Positions 11,865 to 23,949 of a stretch of 64,000 nucleotides of DNA are shown here, piece by piece (the stretch's first letter is position 1; the number at the start of each line of letters is the position of its first letter). This stretch comes from Rhizophagus irregularis (lineage: Eukaryota; Glomeromycota; Glomeromycetes; Glomerales; Glomeraceae). Both the position numbers and the translations under genes were made by a program. Location: positions 4,864,501 to 4,928,500 of the forward strand of contig NC_089442.1 of assembly GCF_026210795.1 (NCBI RefSeq), given 5' to 3'. The notes beneath the pieces are model-generated. The model saw nothing but the letters and a program-made list of their open reading frames with translations, was not told the origin of the DNA and ran no database searches.

Positions 11865-12675
11865 TAAAAATCCGCAGTTATATAATCGACTCTACGATTC
11901 TAAATTTTTTGTGTTTCGAGTATTTTAAGTATTGACAAGTATGATGAGTATTTCAAGTATTGATAGGAGTCCATTTACAGTTCACCGACTCCAAATTCCA
12001 GAAAAATATATTAAGTATATTTGTGTACAATTAATTACAAACGTCTGGTTACGTTAGGGAAATTAGTGGTACATGGATATAAATTATGCACAAATTTAAT
12101 TTGAATTTTCGGTCAAATCATCCCTTATTTTCGGACGGGAAGCCCTAAAAAGAATTAATTATTATATTATGTTTATATTTGTATCGAAGTTCAAAAGATT
12201 GGATCACGTGAACTCTTAAAATACGCGTAGCAATACGAAAGAAAAGATGAAAATTTTTAAATAAAACATTAGACATAATAAATTTAAATTTATTAATTAT
12301 TATTTATTAAATTATTGTCTTTTTTTTTCATTTATAAATATATATTATATGTTTGATAATCGTGCAAGTATATAACAAAATTTTTTGTAAATTAAGATAA
12401 AATTAAAATGATAAATTATAAATAAATCTAAAGATACTATAAACAAGTGAGTGTATGTATACAACAAATTAGTAAGTGTTTTAAAAAATGGGAGATTTTT
12501 TTTTTTTAAAAGAATTAATGATGAAATTAAAATGAAAGGAAGTGATTAAAGTCCCAAAAAAAAACACTTTTTTTTTAAAAAGTAAAAAATGAATGAAACC
12601 AAAGTCCAATTAAGTTTCCCACCCAAATAAAATATTATAAAAGTCTTTTCATGAAATAATTCCCTTTTTTTAATT
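11865..12675. other. Convergent intergenic region TMA16 / BTB gene
   Basis: No gene is supported in these 811 bp. Bases 11910-11965 repeat the word AAGTATT(GA) several times (GAGTATTTTAAGTATTGACAAGTATGATGAGTATT in two pieces). The rest is A+T-rich and should hold the 3' UTRs of both neighbours. Confidence 0.4.
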
Positions 12676-14559
12676 TCATGATGATCGAATATTTGATATA
12701 CTCGAACGAATATCTCTTATAAGTTTAGCCATTTTTTCACCAACAACCATATGTTCAACTTTACTTACACGTGAAGCTTTTACCAAACTTATTTCACCCA
12801 TGACTTGATCGTAACCTTCAAATTCATCTTCTTCCATAACATCATCATCATCACTCCTTATCTCTCTTAAATGCATTAAATTTGAAATATTTGAAGGTGC
12901 CCATAAATAATCACATAAATGTTTTTGTTCTATTGGAGCCAAAATATTTTTCGCTATTTGTGATATAGGTTCATCCAATGATTCATGAAGTACTATTGGA
13001 GGTGAATTATTGGTATTTGGTAATAAAGGTGGTATCGATGGTAAAGGTGGTAAAGATGATGATGGTGATGTAGGTGTAAGAGGATTTGGTGAAGTCGGAC
13101 GAGGTGAATTTGGATGTGATTTTGATGAAGGAGATGAGGGAGATGAGGGAGATGAGGGAGATTTTAATCGTTTGTTCATATGTAAAGTATGAAAATGAGC
13201 ATGTTCAATCTTGATAACATTTAACATACGTAAAGTGTAATCAAGAGCTTCAGGAGAAGTTATACGTTTTGCTCTACCTAATTGATTAATAGATTCAAAA
13301 ACTGAAACGAAATGTTCAAGGAAAGGAAAACATTTACTATCTTGTCTTGAATCTGGTAACATTTTAGAACAAGCACGTTTTGATGATATAGCATAAGATT
13401 CAAAATTTGAAATCCAATTATTAAGTATACGAGAATTACTAAATATTGAAGGAGGAGAAATTGAAGGTATAGAAGGGAAATTAGAAGTTATAGGGGAATT
13501 TTCAGAATTTGAATGAGGAGGAGAAGGTAAAGATATTGAAGGAGGAGAGTAAGTAGATTCATTTTCATAACGTAAACGAGGAGAAGCGGAAGAATCAGAA
13601 GAAATTGAAGTATCACTACGATTAAATTTGTGAAGAGGAGAAATTGGTTGTTTAGAAAAACTACCACTACCATTTGAATTAGTTCTTCTACGAGATCTAC
13701 GACGAGAAGTACGACGTGAAATTGGAGGAGTTCTTTTTGATTTAGTAGTAGATTTTTGGGAAGGAATATCCAAATAAGAAAAAGAATTTGAATTTGAATT
13801 TGAATTTGAATTATTTGAATTTAAAAGAATTTTATCATCAGGATCAGTAAATTTTTCATGTAAATTTGGATAAGCCTCAATTAATCTTTTCATCATTTCC
13901 TTATTATTATCACGATTACATTTTTTTACCAACCATTTCCAACAAGCTTCAATACCTTCATAAAAACCTATCTCACAACATACAGATAAACAACCTACAC
14001 CTTTTGTTAAATTATTTGCCAATTCATTATCCCAATTTTTTGTATACATTAATTTTAAAGTACAATGAAAATTTATCATATCTTCTTCAATGACATGAGA
14101 AGGTAATCTAACAATAATTTGTTTTTCTTTAATTATATTTGAATTAGGAGAAGTAGGTACAGCGGCCGAAGTTACGGAAAGTTGATCTTTAAAAAATTGA
14201 GATTGATATAATACGAGAGAATGTAAACGTAACTCTGAAGGTATTCCAGCACTTGAAGCCAATACTCCACGATCTTCAAAAGTTAATCTAACATCACTAT
14301 ACATTTGACCATTTTGCCAAAGTAATTCGCCCACACTTTGATAATATTTTGGTCTCTTATTTCTTGAAGGTGAAGGTTTATTATTATGACAAAATACCTC
14401 ATCAAATGAGGCGAAAGGATTTGCAGTGGAAGAATTTGATTGTTCCATAAAATTAAAATTTTCTACTGAAGAATTTGAGTGAGATTCAAAATCAATATCT
14501 TCCTTTATAATAAGAGGTCTTCTATCTTCTTTGCTCGTTAATAAATTGTCTGGGGACAT
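12676..14559 (-). CDS. BTB/POZ-domain protein with long low-complexity linker
   Basis: A single uninterrupted frame of 627 residues. Residues about 86-214 read like a divergent BTB/POZ fold: a DVRLTFED strand, RLHSLVLYQSQFFKDQL (the conserved 'H...L...S..F' of BTB domains), IIVRLPSHVIEEDM, then the helical LKLMYTKNW and GCLSVCCEIGFYEGIEACWKWL. BTB proteins often act as adaptors for Cullin-3 or as dimerisation modules; which applies here cannot be told. The middle is Ser/Pro/Arg-rich with (SN)n, an RRTSRRRSRRR basic patch and an (SSP)n run, probably disordered. The C-terminal part (about 400-627) has further predicted helices and an acidic DDDDVMEEDEFEG stretch. The start at 14559 is the first ATG in frame; extra upstream exons are possible. 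Confidence 0.72.
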   Translation of the reverse strand: MSPDNLLTSKEDRRPLIIKEDIDFESHSNSSVENFNFMEQSNSSTANPFASFDEVFCHNNKPSPSRNKRPKYYQSVGELLWQNGQMYSDVRLTFEDRGVLASSAGIPSELRLHSLVLYQSQFFKDQLSVTSAAVPTSPNSNIIKEKQIIVRLPSHVIEEDMINFHCTLKLMYTKNWDNELANNLTKGVGCLSVCCEIGFYEGIEACWKWLVKKCNRDNNKEMMKRLIEAYPNLHEKFTDPDDKILLNSNNSNSNSNSNSFSYLDIPSQKSTTKSKRTPPISRRTSRRRSRRRTNSNGSGSFSKQPISPLHKFNRSDTSISSDSSASPRLRYENESTYSPPSISLPSPPHSNSENSPITSNFPSIPSISPPSIFSNSRILNNWISNFESYAISSKRACSKMLPDSRQDSKCFPFLEHFVSVFESINQLGRAKRITSPEALDYTLRMLNVIKIEHAHFHTLHMNKRLKSPSSPSSPSSPSSKSHPNSPRPTSPNPLTPTSPSSSLPPLPSIPPLLPNTNNSPPIVLHESLDEPISQIAKNILAPIEQKHLCDYLWAPSNISNLMHLREIRSDDDDVMEEDEFEGYDQVMGEISLVKASRVSKVEHMVVGEKMAKLIRDIRSSISNIRSS

Positions 14560-17500
14560 TTATAATTCGTAAAAAAAAAAGAAATACACACAAAATAAGG
14601 ATGAATTTAAGAGCGAATTTAAAAAGGATTAAAAATAAAGGATTACAGATTAATTACTAAAGAAAGATTGAAATAAATTCTTTTGAATTAAAAAGGAGAA
14701 ACGTATTTGTTATGTGTGTGGGAATTCTTTTTTTTTATTTTTAAAAAAAAAATTTTTTTCTTTTCGTCTTGGTTCGTTCTTTACAATTTCGTGGGGTACT
14801 TTTTTTTTTTTTCTTTAACGTTTGATTAATTAATTTTTTTTTTTTAATCAAAAAAAAAAATTTGATAATAATTAATAATAATTGAATTATACGAAAGTAA
14901 AAAAAAAATTATAAAAGGTGTATAATTTTGTATAATTTATTTATAAAAGAATTTTTTTTATTCACAGCTAAAGAAATAATTTTTTTTAAAAAAAAGGAGG
15001 TTGTAAAGCTATTATATATATAGACGAGAAAAAAAAAAAAAGAAATTTTTTTTTTATATTTTTCTAAAGGAGAGGGAACAGAGGAAAAAAAATAAATAAT
15101 AAATATCCTATACTAAAAAAAACAAACTAAGTATAAATAAAAAAAAAAATTTTTTTTTTTTTTATTACCTTCAGTTAATATAGTTATAATAATCTTAATT
15201 CGGAAATGAATGGCAAAAAAATCAAGTATAATAAGGTATAATAAATTATTTTAAATTGAAGGACCGAGACCAAATAGAATGCATGTATAAAAATGCGCTT
15301 GTACAAACTAGGCGTAACTAATTGCGTATCTTAATAACAATTGTCTGATTTTAGTTAAAAAAAAAATATGACGACCTATAATAAAAAATAAATAAATAAC
15401 ATCATGAGAAGTAAACTTAAAATAGATGTCAATTATGCAGTGTCATGTCGCATAATTTCAAGCCTCTCATGGCTTTCAGAAAATAATAAATAATAAAAAA
15501 AATTCAAACGCGAAAAAAACTTGGAATATATATATAATATATATATAATATTATAAAATATTATACATAATATATTATATAACTGATATATATAATTATA
15601 TAATTAGTATATATAATATAAATATATTTTCTACTAAGCATAAATTTAACATTGGCCAATAATAATATAATAATATAGTAAATCAAAACAATCAATTAAA
15701 TAAACTAGGTAAAGACAATAATACTCTCTATACTTAGTTGAGTAATATTCTGCATGACGTATATTATTCTTTGTCACTCTTTTAGATCACGCGTTACACT
15801 TTAAACATTTACGGGGTACCAATTACGGAAAATTCAAAAAGTAATCTGATTTTCAGTATTTTCAATGTCCATTTGTCCATTTAAACTATATATAATATGA
15901 CAATCAAAGCTGATGAGTAAAAACTCAGCAAAAGTCCTTTCAAAGCCACTTAAGACAATTTAAAAAAAGTTTAATTTTTAATATTCATAATTTTTTCATT
16001 GTTTTTATTGTTTTTGAAATTATTTTCAGAATTTTTTTTTTCTTTTTTCTTTTTTTTTATTTATCCTTTTCCCCTATTTTCCTATTTTTACCCCGTAGGA
16101 TATAATAAATATAGGGAATGTAGGGAATTGAAAAAAAATTTTATTTATTATTTTCAATAATGACAAATTTGTAATTAATTTGTAATATAATAGGTTATAT
16201 TTATGATCACAAAGAATTTTGGCTGATGGGTTTTATTACGGGAATTCGGGAATCCGGAAAATAACAAAATAGTAGTAGTAAATAATAATATAAAAAAAAA
16301 AAAAGAAAAAAAAAGAAAAAAAAAATTTTAGATTTTTTTTTTTTACTTTCACAAGAATTCAAATGTACGAGTTTTCTTAATAAAAATAATTTTTTTTTTT
16401 CCAACTTAATCCCTTGTTTCATCTGTACGTTGTATGATAGATGATAATTTGTTAGTTTTATTTTATCGATCAAAAGGAAAGATTTTCGATTGGGAAACTA
16501 ATAAATATATCAAAATCACGTTTTTTATTAATAATTTTACAGATCGACAAAACAAACCCCAAACCATAATAAATCATTTCGTTCAAAAACTTTTTAAAAA
16601 AAAATAAAAATAAAAAAAAATTTTTAAAAAAAAAAATTTCCCAAGCCATTTAAAGCCATTAGACAGATCTGGATAAAAAGGCTTGAAAACAGATTTAAAA
16701 ATTAAAGATACAAAGATACACTTGAATAGTACAAAGATAAAAATAAATCCTTAGTTATAAAAAGGGATAGTTGAATTAAAGGAGAAATTCTGATTAAAAA
16801 AATAATTTTCCTTAAAAAGATGAATCTAATCTTAAAATGTCGAAATGGAAAATTCTTCTAATAAACGAAGAAAATATTTATTATATAACTTTTCCAAATA
16901 GTGCGAGAATAAATAAAAGAGTAAATAGAATAAAATAGAATAAATAAATAGTCCAGAGTCCAGACGTAGTGCAAATGATAATCAAAAATTTATTTTTGTT
17001 ACATTAAATTAATTACGTAAATTTATATTATTTATTATATTTATTATATTTATTATATTTATTGTTAAACTTACAAACTTCCCACCCCCCCTCTTACAAA
17101 GGTCAAGTGTTTCCTTGTTTATTAGTCCGCGTCGCGTGAAAGTTGAAGAATATATTTATTTTTTTTCTTTTATTCTAATAAAACAATATTCGTTTTCTAT
17201 ATTATTCAGGGTATTATTATTAAATTGATCTTCGCGCGTCATGTAATCAATCATGGTACAATTGTTACACGTAAACATGTTACCCTGCACAATATATTCG
17301 GTATTTCGGTCATGAGAACATTCGTAGAATTATTTCGTCCTGTCTCTTCTACAACATTATAACCTTAATATCCTTCCCTAAATAATATCAATTCGTTTAG
17401 AGTTTAAATTATAATTATAATTTTATTTTTATAATATTAGAAAATTTTTATTGTTCATAATAATAATGGTTTCAGATTGATCAGGATTCAGGATATTTCT

Positions 17501-17590
17501 TTGTTATAAAAAAGGTTTATCCGATTCCAAAAGAAATTATATTTTTTTTTCTCGTTGTCACACAAAAAGTTCTGAAACGAGAATTTCTCT

Positions 17591-17640
<50 letters not shown>

Positions 17641-19222
17641 CTCTCTCTCTAAATTACTTCTTAAATGGTTATTGAAGGTAAATATGTACTTATTATTATC
17701 ATAATAAACCTAATTAACCTAATTATTTAATTATGATATTAAGAATGTTCATTCCAAATTCCGGTTATGAAACACAATATATATATATTTATATTTATTA
17801 TTATATATATTATTTATTTATATGTAAGAAAAAAAAAAAAATGCATGCATATAAAGATAGAATAACGGTTAAAAATCTGCTGCATGTGTGTACTGCATGC
17901 ATACCATCTTACTAAAACAAATGTTATAATTTGATGTGATCAATATTTTTCATGACTCATAAAAAAAGAAATATTTGTTTGATACCGTTACTTACATAAT
18001 TTCATTATTCGTTGTTTTTTTTTATTAAAAAATTTCAAAATCCAAGGAAATAACAAATGTTATTCGTCTTCATCGCCAATTTGCATTTTTGAAATTAGTT
18101 CGTAACCGAAAAAAAAAAAAATTGAATTATTTTATGGTTAACAAATCAAAATCCTTAATTAAAATTTACCAAATTAAGAAATTAAGAAAAAGATTGGCTT
18201 AAACTAAATTCAAAGAATAATGGAAGCATTTAAACATGATTTTTCCGCCTTAAAAAAAAATAATTTTTTTTTTTTCCCATTATTTTATTTCTAAAAATGA
18301 CTAAAAATGAATTCATGTGTATTATCAATCGTTTAAATTTTTATAACAATAAAACTTTCTTTTTTTTAAAAAAAAAACAAAGTGTAAAGTGTGTGCACAC
18401 GCCTCTACTGTACTGTGCGTATTTATAATATAAAATAAGATAATAAATTGAAATATGCGGAAAATGTATGACTAAAAGTGTAAAAGTTCTCAATATCATA
18501 CATAATTTTTTAAATCTCAATAATATAATTTAAAATGTGACAATATAAAAAATAAAATGTAGGTTGGCACTCGGCAATTTCCGATCTGTCAAATTTTAGT
18601 GACAACAAATGATTACAAATGATCAAAATGATCAGAATGATCAGAATGATCAGGAGATTGAGTTTTGCAACGTTAAAAAAAAAAGCGTAGCAATACAACA
18701 AAGGAACGGGATCCTTTTGTGCTGATCATCTGATCATCTGATCAACTAATGGCGATGGGGCATAGTGGGTATAGTGGTAATGGTGACATGATTTATACAT
18801 GATGGCGTTGATGGCGTTCAAATATCTGACAATCACGTGTTTGATACCTTGATCACAACTTTCAGTGCTTCTGATGGAACAAATGTATATTTAAATAGAT
18901 TATATTGATTTTAATAATATACATTTAAAAAAAATTTTATGGTTTAGAACGTATTCTTCTACGCTTAAATTTTTCACTGATGCGTTTGTTGGATATTAAT
19001 ATCACAAAAAATACCACAAAAAATACCACAAAAATACCACAAAAATACTACAAAAAGGCAATAAAAAAAAATGAAATTAGAATGATTATAAATTACTTAA
19101 TGTATTGTTTATTCCCTCTGAAAAATTATTTACATTTTGTGATTTCTGTAAAAACCCATGGATAAAGCTTTTATTGATCAAGATGGAACTTAAAATTAAT
19201 TCCGGAAATCCTCTGAAAAATA
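14560..19222. other. Long A+T-rich region without recognisable genes
   Basis: No coding frame longer than about 90 codons, and none with recognisable sequence. The first kilobase is probably the promoter and 5' UTR of the BTB gene and is rich in A and T runs. It contains (AT)n/(TATATA) stretches near 15525-15625, TTATTATAT repeats near 17030-17060, short GATCAGAAT tandem copies near 18616-18655, and ATACCACAAAA copies near 19005-19045. No tRNA, rRNA or transposon ends were recognised. Confidence 0.45.
17584..17651. repeat. (CT)n - T47 - (CT)n tract
   Basis: A run of 47 consecutive T (17594-17640) sits between CTCTCTCT on both sides. This is the longest homopolymer in the window. It is far longer than the usual T runs here (8-14). 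The true length is likely unstable or poorly resolved by sequencing. Confidence 0.9.
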
Positions 19223-19399
19223 CAGTTCACCCTCTCTATAGCGAATTTTTATATAGTGAATAACTTGCTATAATGAAGAAAAGTTCAGGTAAAGATTTTT
19301 TTATATATATAATAAAATGACCCTCAGTATAATGAATTTCTCTCTATACCGAATTTTAATCTCCAGCCCATGAGATTTCACTATAGTGAGGGTAAAATG
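19223..19399. mobile_element. Pogo-like MITE (177 bp)
   Basis: The left end reads CAGTTCACCCTCTCTATAGC; the reverse complement of the right end reads CATTTTACCCTCACTATAGT. Both sides carry the TA target duplication (19221-19222 and 19400-19401). The interior is made of further TATAGTGAA/TATAATGAA words. Its size and ends match the element at 38,409-38,582. There is no coding capacity. Confidence 0.75.
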
Positions 19400-22300
19400 T
19401 AAAAGAAAAAAAATTATTTTGATTAAAAATTCACTATTTTAACTCTACAATATACGATCTTGTCCTTTTCCTTACCATGTTCATAATAATCACAGAATAC
19501 TCTAGATATTCACTTATTTTGAGTTAGCATGACTCTATGTATTGATTACATATCTTCTTAATAATCAGCAGATGGTAATATATGGTAAGAGGGTATATTT
19601 CCAATATTTACAATATAATTCCTTGTACAAGGTTCCGTTCAATTTTCACCACCTCGCCGTTTAGATCTTGCATTGTATGCTATTTTGTAATATACCATAT
19701 TCACTTATTTTATTGCCTCAAAAGTGTTCGCACAAGTTACTATTTTTGTTTAAAATAATAAACAATCTGTTTACTCTTTATTCACAAATTCAAACAATTT
19801 GACCAATCTCATAAAGTCAACCCCCTTTTAAATGTCCATAACAAACAATAACCTCTATGATGCTGCTGCCCAATTTTCCCACACATTATTGTTTTCTTGC
19901 TGAATTAAGAAATAAATTAATAAAACTACTAATTTACTAAAATTCTTACTAAACTTATTGAGTAAATCAAGTCCTTAATAAAAATATATATCTATCGCCG
20001 ATATCGTCTCTTATGAGACCTTCTCTTAAAGGAATTTTCCCATAGAATATTGACCCATTGCAGATAAGACACATAAGTATGTAGTTACATATCTTCCAAA
20101 TAAATCCTTTGATGACTAAAAAATGCTGTTGTATATAAGAACTTCCAAATATAATTATTATTACTTAGTTATTATATATGTACCTAACCACTTTTTTTTT
20201 CAAATAATACGAAAATTAACGGAAACATGAATAATAAAAGAGCAGTGTTTAAGACTATATTGTAATAATAGTTGGCTTTATTTATCTTGGTAAATATGAT
20301 AAAATAAAAAAAAACTCTTTTCATATCTCCCAAAGTAAAACTATATATTGCTATGATAAATATAAAACAGCCTTTGAAAAAAAAATACTACAAACCTGCT
20401 ACCTGCCGCGATAAAAAGTCAAGGTATACAAATTTATGTACACTTTTTTACAAATTAAAAGGGTTACAAAAACAAAGTAGAAATATGTTCTGTTTATTGG
20501 GATGTTAAACGAACTTCCTCTAATTTGGGTTTGATAAACAAACGTTTTTTAATTGGTTTAAAAATGATGTATCGCTTTATCAAGTTGAAAACGAATTTCC
20601 TGATTCAGTAATTAATAAGTGTATAAAACGCACGAACTTATGAAACAGCGAATATGGAAATTTTTCTTATTTTAGAAAAAGCCTGATTATTAGTTCGAGC
20701 AAAATTTAACCGTAGAGCGCATCAATAGAATCCAAATCTATAGCGAAACCAATTTTTTTTTTTCTTTATCAAAGATTTGCAATGATTTTTAATTGATTGA
20801 CAATTGAATTATTTCAAAAAAGAAACTCTTATCTTTCAAGCTCTTTCATTGTCACACACCATCTATTAAATTATAAATTTTTTGTAATACTTTTTAAATA
20901 CTTTGTACTTTATAAAAAGTCATTTTTGAATCAAAATCAATTTCTTTATGCTACCCGATTGACAAATGCCCCATGATTTAAATGGCATTCCGAATATGCG
21001 CCTAATATGAAATTCTTTTTATGATTTACTTAAAAATTTTGACCAGAATTATAAAGTCACATGATATTATATAAAATGGGTTTCTAATAGTTTATTAACT
21101 ATTACTATTAAATAAAAACATTTTAGAACTTCACATAAAATAAATAAATAAAGACATTTTAGAAATCTTCAATAAAGTTTTCGATGTTGAGTAACCCGTT
21201 TTGAAATTAAATGAAATTAATAAAACACTTTTTTTTATTCGCGTAAAAAAAAGGGCTCGACATTTTTCCTACGCCCATCTAAATAATTTACCATTACACA
21301 AATATAATCTCGTGATTTGAATGAAAACTATTTACAAAAGATATGAACGCGATAATTTCCCTAATCGTTTTTATTTTGTTACATTTGACTCGGGTCTTTT
21401 TCACACAAAAATATTCAAGGTAGCAAACAAGTTTTTTTTCTTTATTAATTATTTAAGAATATAAACAAAGAAACAAAAAGTCTTTATACTCGCCTCCTGA
21501 CAAACAAAAAATGCTTTCATTACATTGTTTATAATCCTAAATCGGGTGTAATGGAAAAAGTAGACTATCTAAAAGTTACTTTTCCTTAACGAAAAAGAAA
21601 GTTTGACTCAGAATCCACTCAGTGAAATATCCATGATCAAAGTCTGGAGACTTTTGGGTACGTGAGTATTTAACCGGTTACTTTGTGCAACTAACGTCAT
21701 CGTGTCATTCTTATGTGGCGGTGACATCATTTGACTGCGTTAATTTGCCGCTCATTATTCTATTTTTGGATCCTGATCAGATAAGGTTAAAAAATTTAAC
21801 GCGTTATCTGTTAAAGAAAGGAAAAAAGATTGTGGCGAAGTTTGCATAACTATTGTTAAAAGTTATTCAACTATTGTCAAAGATTATTCAACTATTGTCA
21901 AAAATTATTTAAGACAAACTGATCTTGCTAACTTAAGAAATGAATATATCCGATGAAGAACACGAAATTATCGGATAAGAATAATCTGAGAATAGATTCA
22001 ACTTTTCTCGTTACGCGATAATCTAGTTTAGAGGGCGCCTTAAAGTGAAGAACCGAAAGAAACTTGATTCAATTCAAGTTTTTAATTTAACTAAACTTCT
22101 TATATGATTGATTAACATTTAAACCTGGGAAATTTTAAAATCAACATATGAAAATTTTGAAGAGATCCCTATCCTTATCATAATATCATAACATCATGAT
22201 TATGATGATAGATAATTTAGATAATATAAAAATAGTTTATTTTTATAGTGTTACATCTTGGTTCTAATTTCAGTGAATTTCGGAGGTTTGAAAAAAATTT

Positions 22301-23940
22301 TTTGGTCAGTTACTCAATTTTAGATTTCTTTGAATTATCTGTGAAAAAACAAAGTTTACAGTTTATTTTTTTTTTGAAATAGACCAATCAAATCGAGACT
22401 AGGTAAAAGTCAATTAAAAAGTTTTGTATTTTAACTTGATTATGCAAATATTAATAAAATAAATTTTCAGGTATTATCTTGATCTACGAATATTATTAAT
22501 AGATCAAAAAATGTAGATCATCCTCTTATTTAGAAATTTTTTAAAATATAATTTATGACGTTTTTTTTTGCCAAATATTGATATTACACGTGTGCTAAAA
22601 ATAAATTGTAATATCGAAAAAACATCCGAGTCTAGGATAAACTCGTCTTAAATCAATTTTCAGTTTATTAATAGCGAGAGAATTACCAGCTATAATATTC
22701 TTAAAATAACGTTTAATATAAAATTTTATATAAGGTTAGAATTACTAATTTGTTATTATTATTAATTATTAAATAATGCTGTAAAAAATAATATTTATAT
22801 AAACAATTTAAAAGTGGTAATATAAATAATTATATTAAATACTGGAATTAAATTTAAAATTGCAGATATTTCTTATGGGTAATTACTTTATGGCAAGTAT
22901 TATGGCAAAATACGATGTTATAATAGAATCCACCTACTTTTAATAAAAGCTATAATAAATGTAAAAGTAAAATTTATGTATTATAAGTGTACTGTATAAA
23001 CATTTTAAAAATCTTATTATTATTATAAATAGATAAATTACATATAAAAAAGAAAATATTATATTATTATAATTTTTTTCTTCTTTAATCTAATTATTGA
23101 CCAATAAATTAAAAAAGAAAATATTATATTACATTATCCTTTTTTTCTTTTTTAAACTAATTATTAACCAATAAAATTGCAATAAAAAGTAAGATAAATT
23201 TATATATAAATATTAAAAATTTTATAATAACCTTTATTGTTTAAAAAAATCTTTGATTAGATTTTTTAGTTAAATAAAATATGAATCTTACTAATTTGCT
23301 TTCTAAGTAAAAATCACCCAGGTGATTTCACTTATAAATAATTTGCCAAAATCAGATGATTTCACAAGTTTTAATAAATTTAATAGCAAATCTTATTATA
23401 TAATTTTTATATTATATAACAATTATTATATAGTTTATTTTGTTTATTTCCTAATAAATAACTCATACATACTATAAAAAAACTAACATAATTTATTACT
23501 AATTTATTGAACATTTGGTCATCATAAAGTATAATGACCTAGTTGATTGCATTTTTTACAATGCCTTTCTTTTTTTTTTACCAACTTGACTTTTTATAAC
23601 TTCTTTACAATTTTTATTGGTAATATTAATTATCTTATAAAAATATTTATTAAAACTATTTTTTCAAAATTTTGATTTAGTTAAAATTCAAATCCAAAAC
23701 TATTTTTTATAATAAAATTAATTACTTAAACTGTTTTTATGCTTTTCTGAAACTAATTATAATGTAAAAAAGTTTTGGATTTACCAATTTTTTCATTAAA
23801 AATAAAGTTTTTTAGATTTTAAATTTATAGTTAAATAAGTTTTGGATAGCAATACTAATATCTTGAATATACTTTAATTTTTTTTTTTGAAATTTACTAC
23901 ATGACCACATGACTTATATCTATGATGAGATTATCTACCT
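19400..23940. other. A+T-rich region without recognisable genes
   Basis: Both strands were read and no continuous coding frame or transposon ends were found. 19,440-22,100 is somewhat less A+T-rich than its surroundings. A duplicated segment of about 65 bp occurs at 23048-23112 and 23113-23175 (AAAAAGAAAATATTATATTA, then a T tract and CTAATTATTGACCAATAAA). From about 23,500 the sequence may already be the degraded 3' end of the MULE described next. Confidence 0.4.
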
Positions 23941-23949
23941 TTATGTTAT

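Noticed and set aside
13010..14093. Short ORFs on the plus strand
   Set aside because: Antisense shadows of the BTB-domain gene, including its Ser/Pro repeats.
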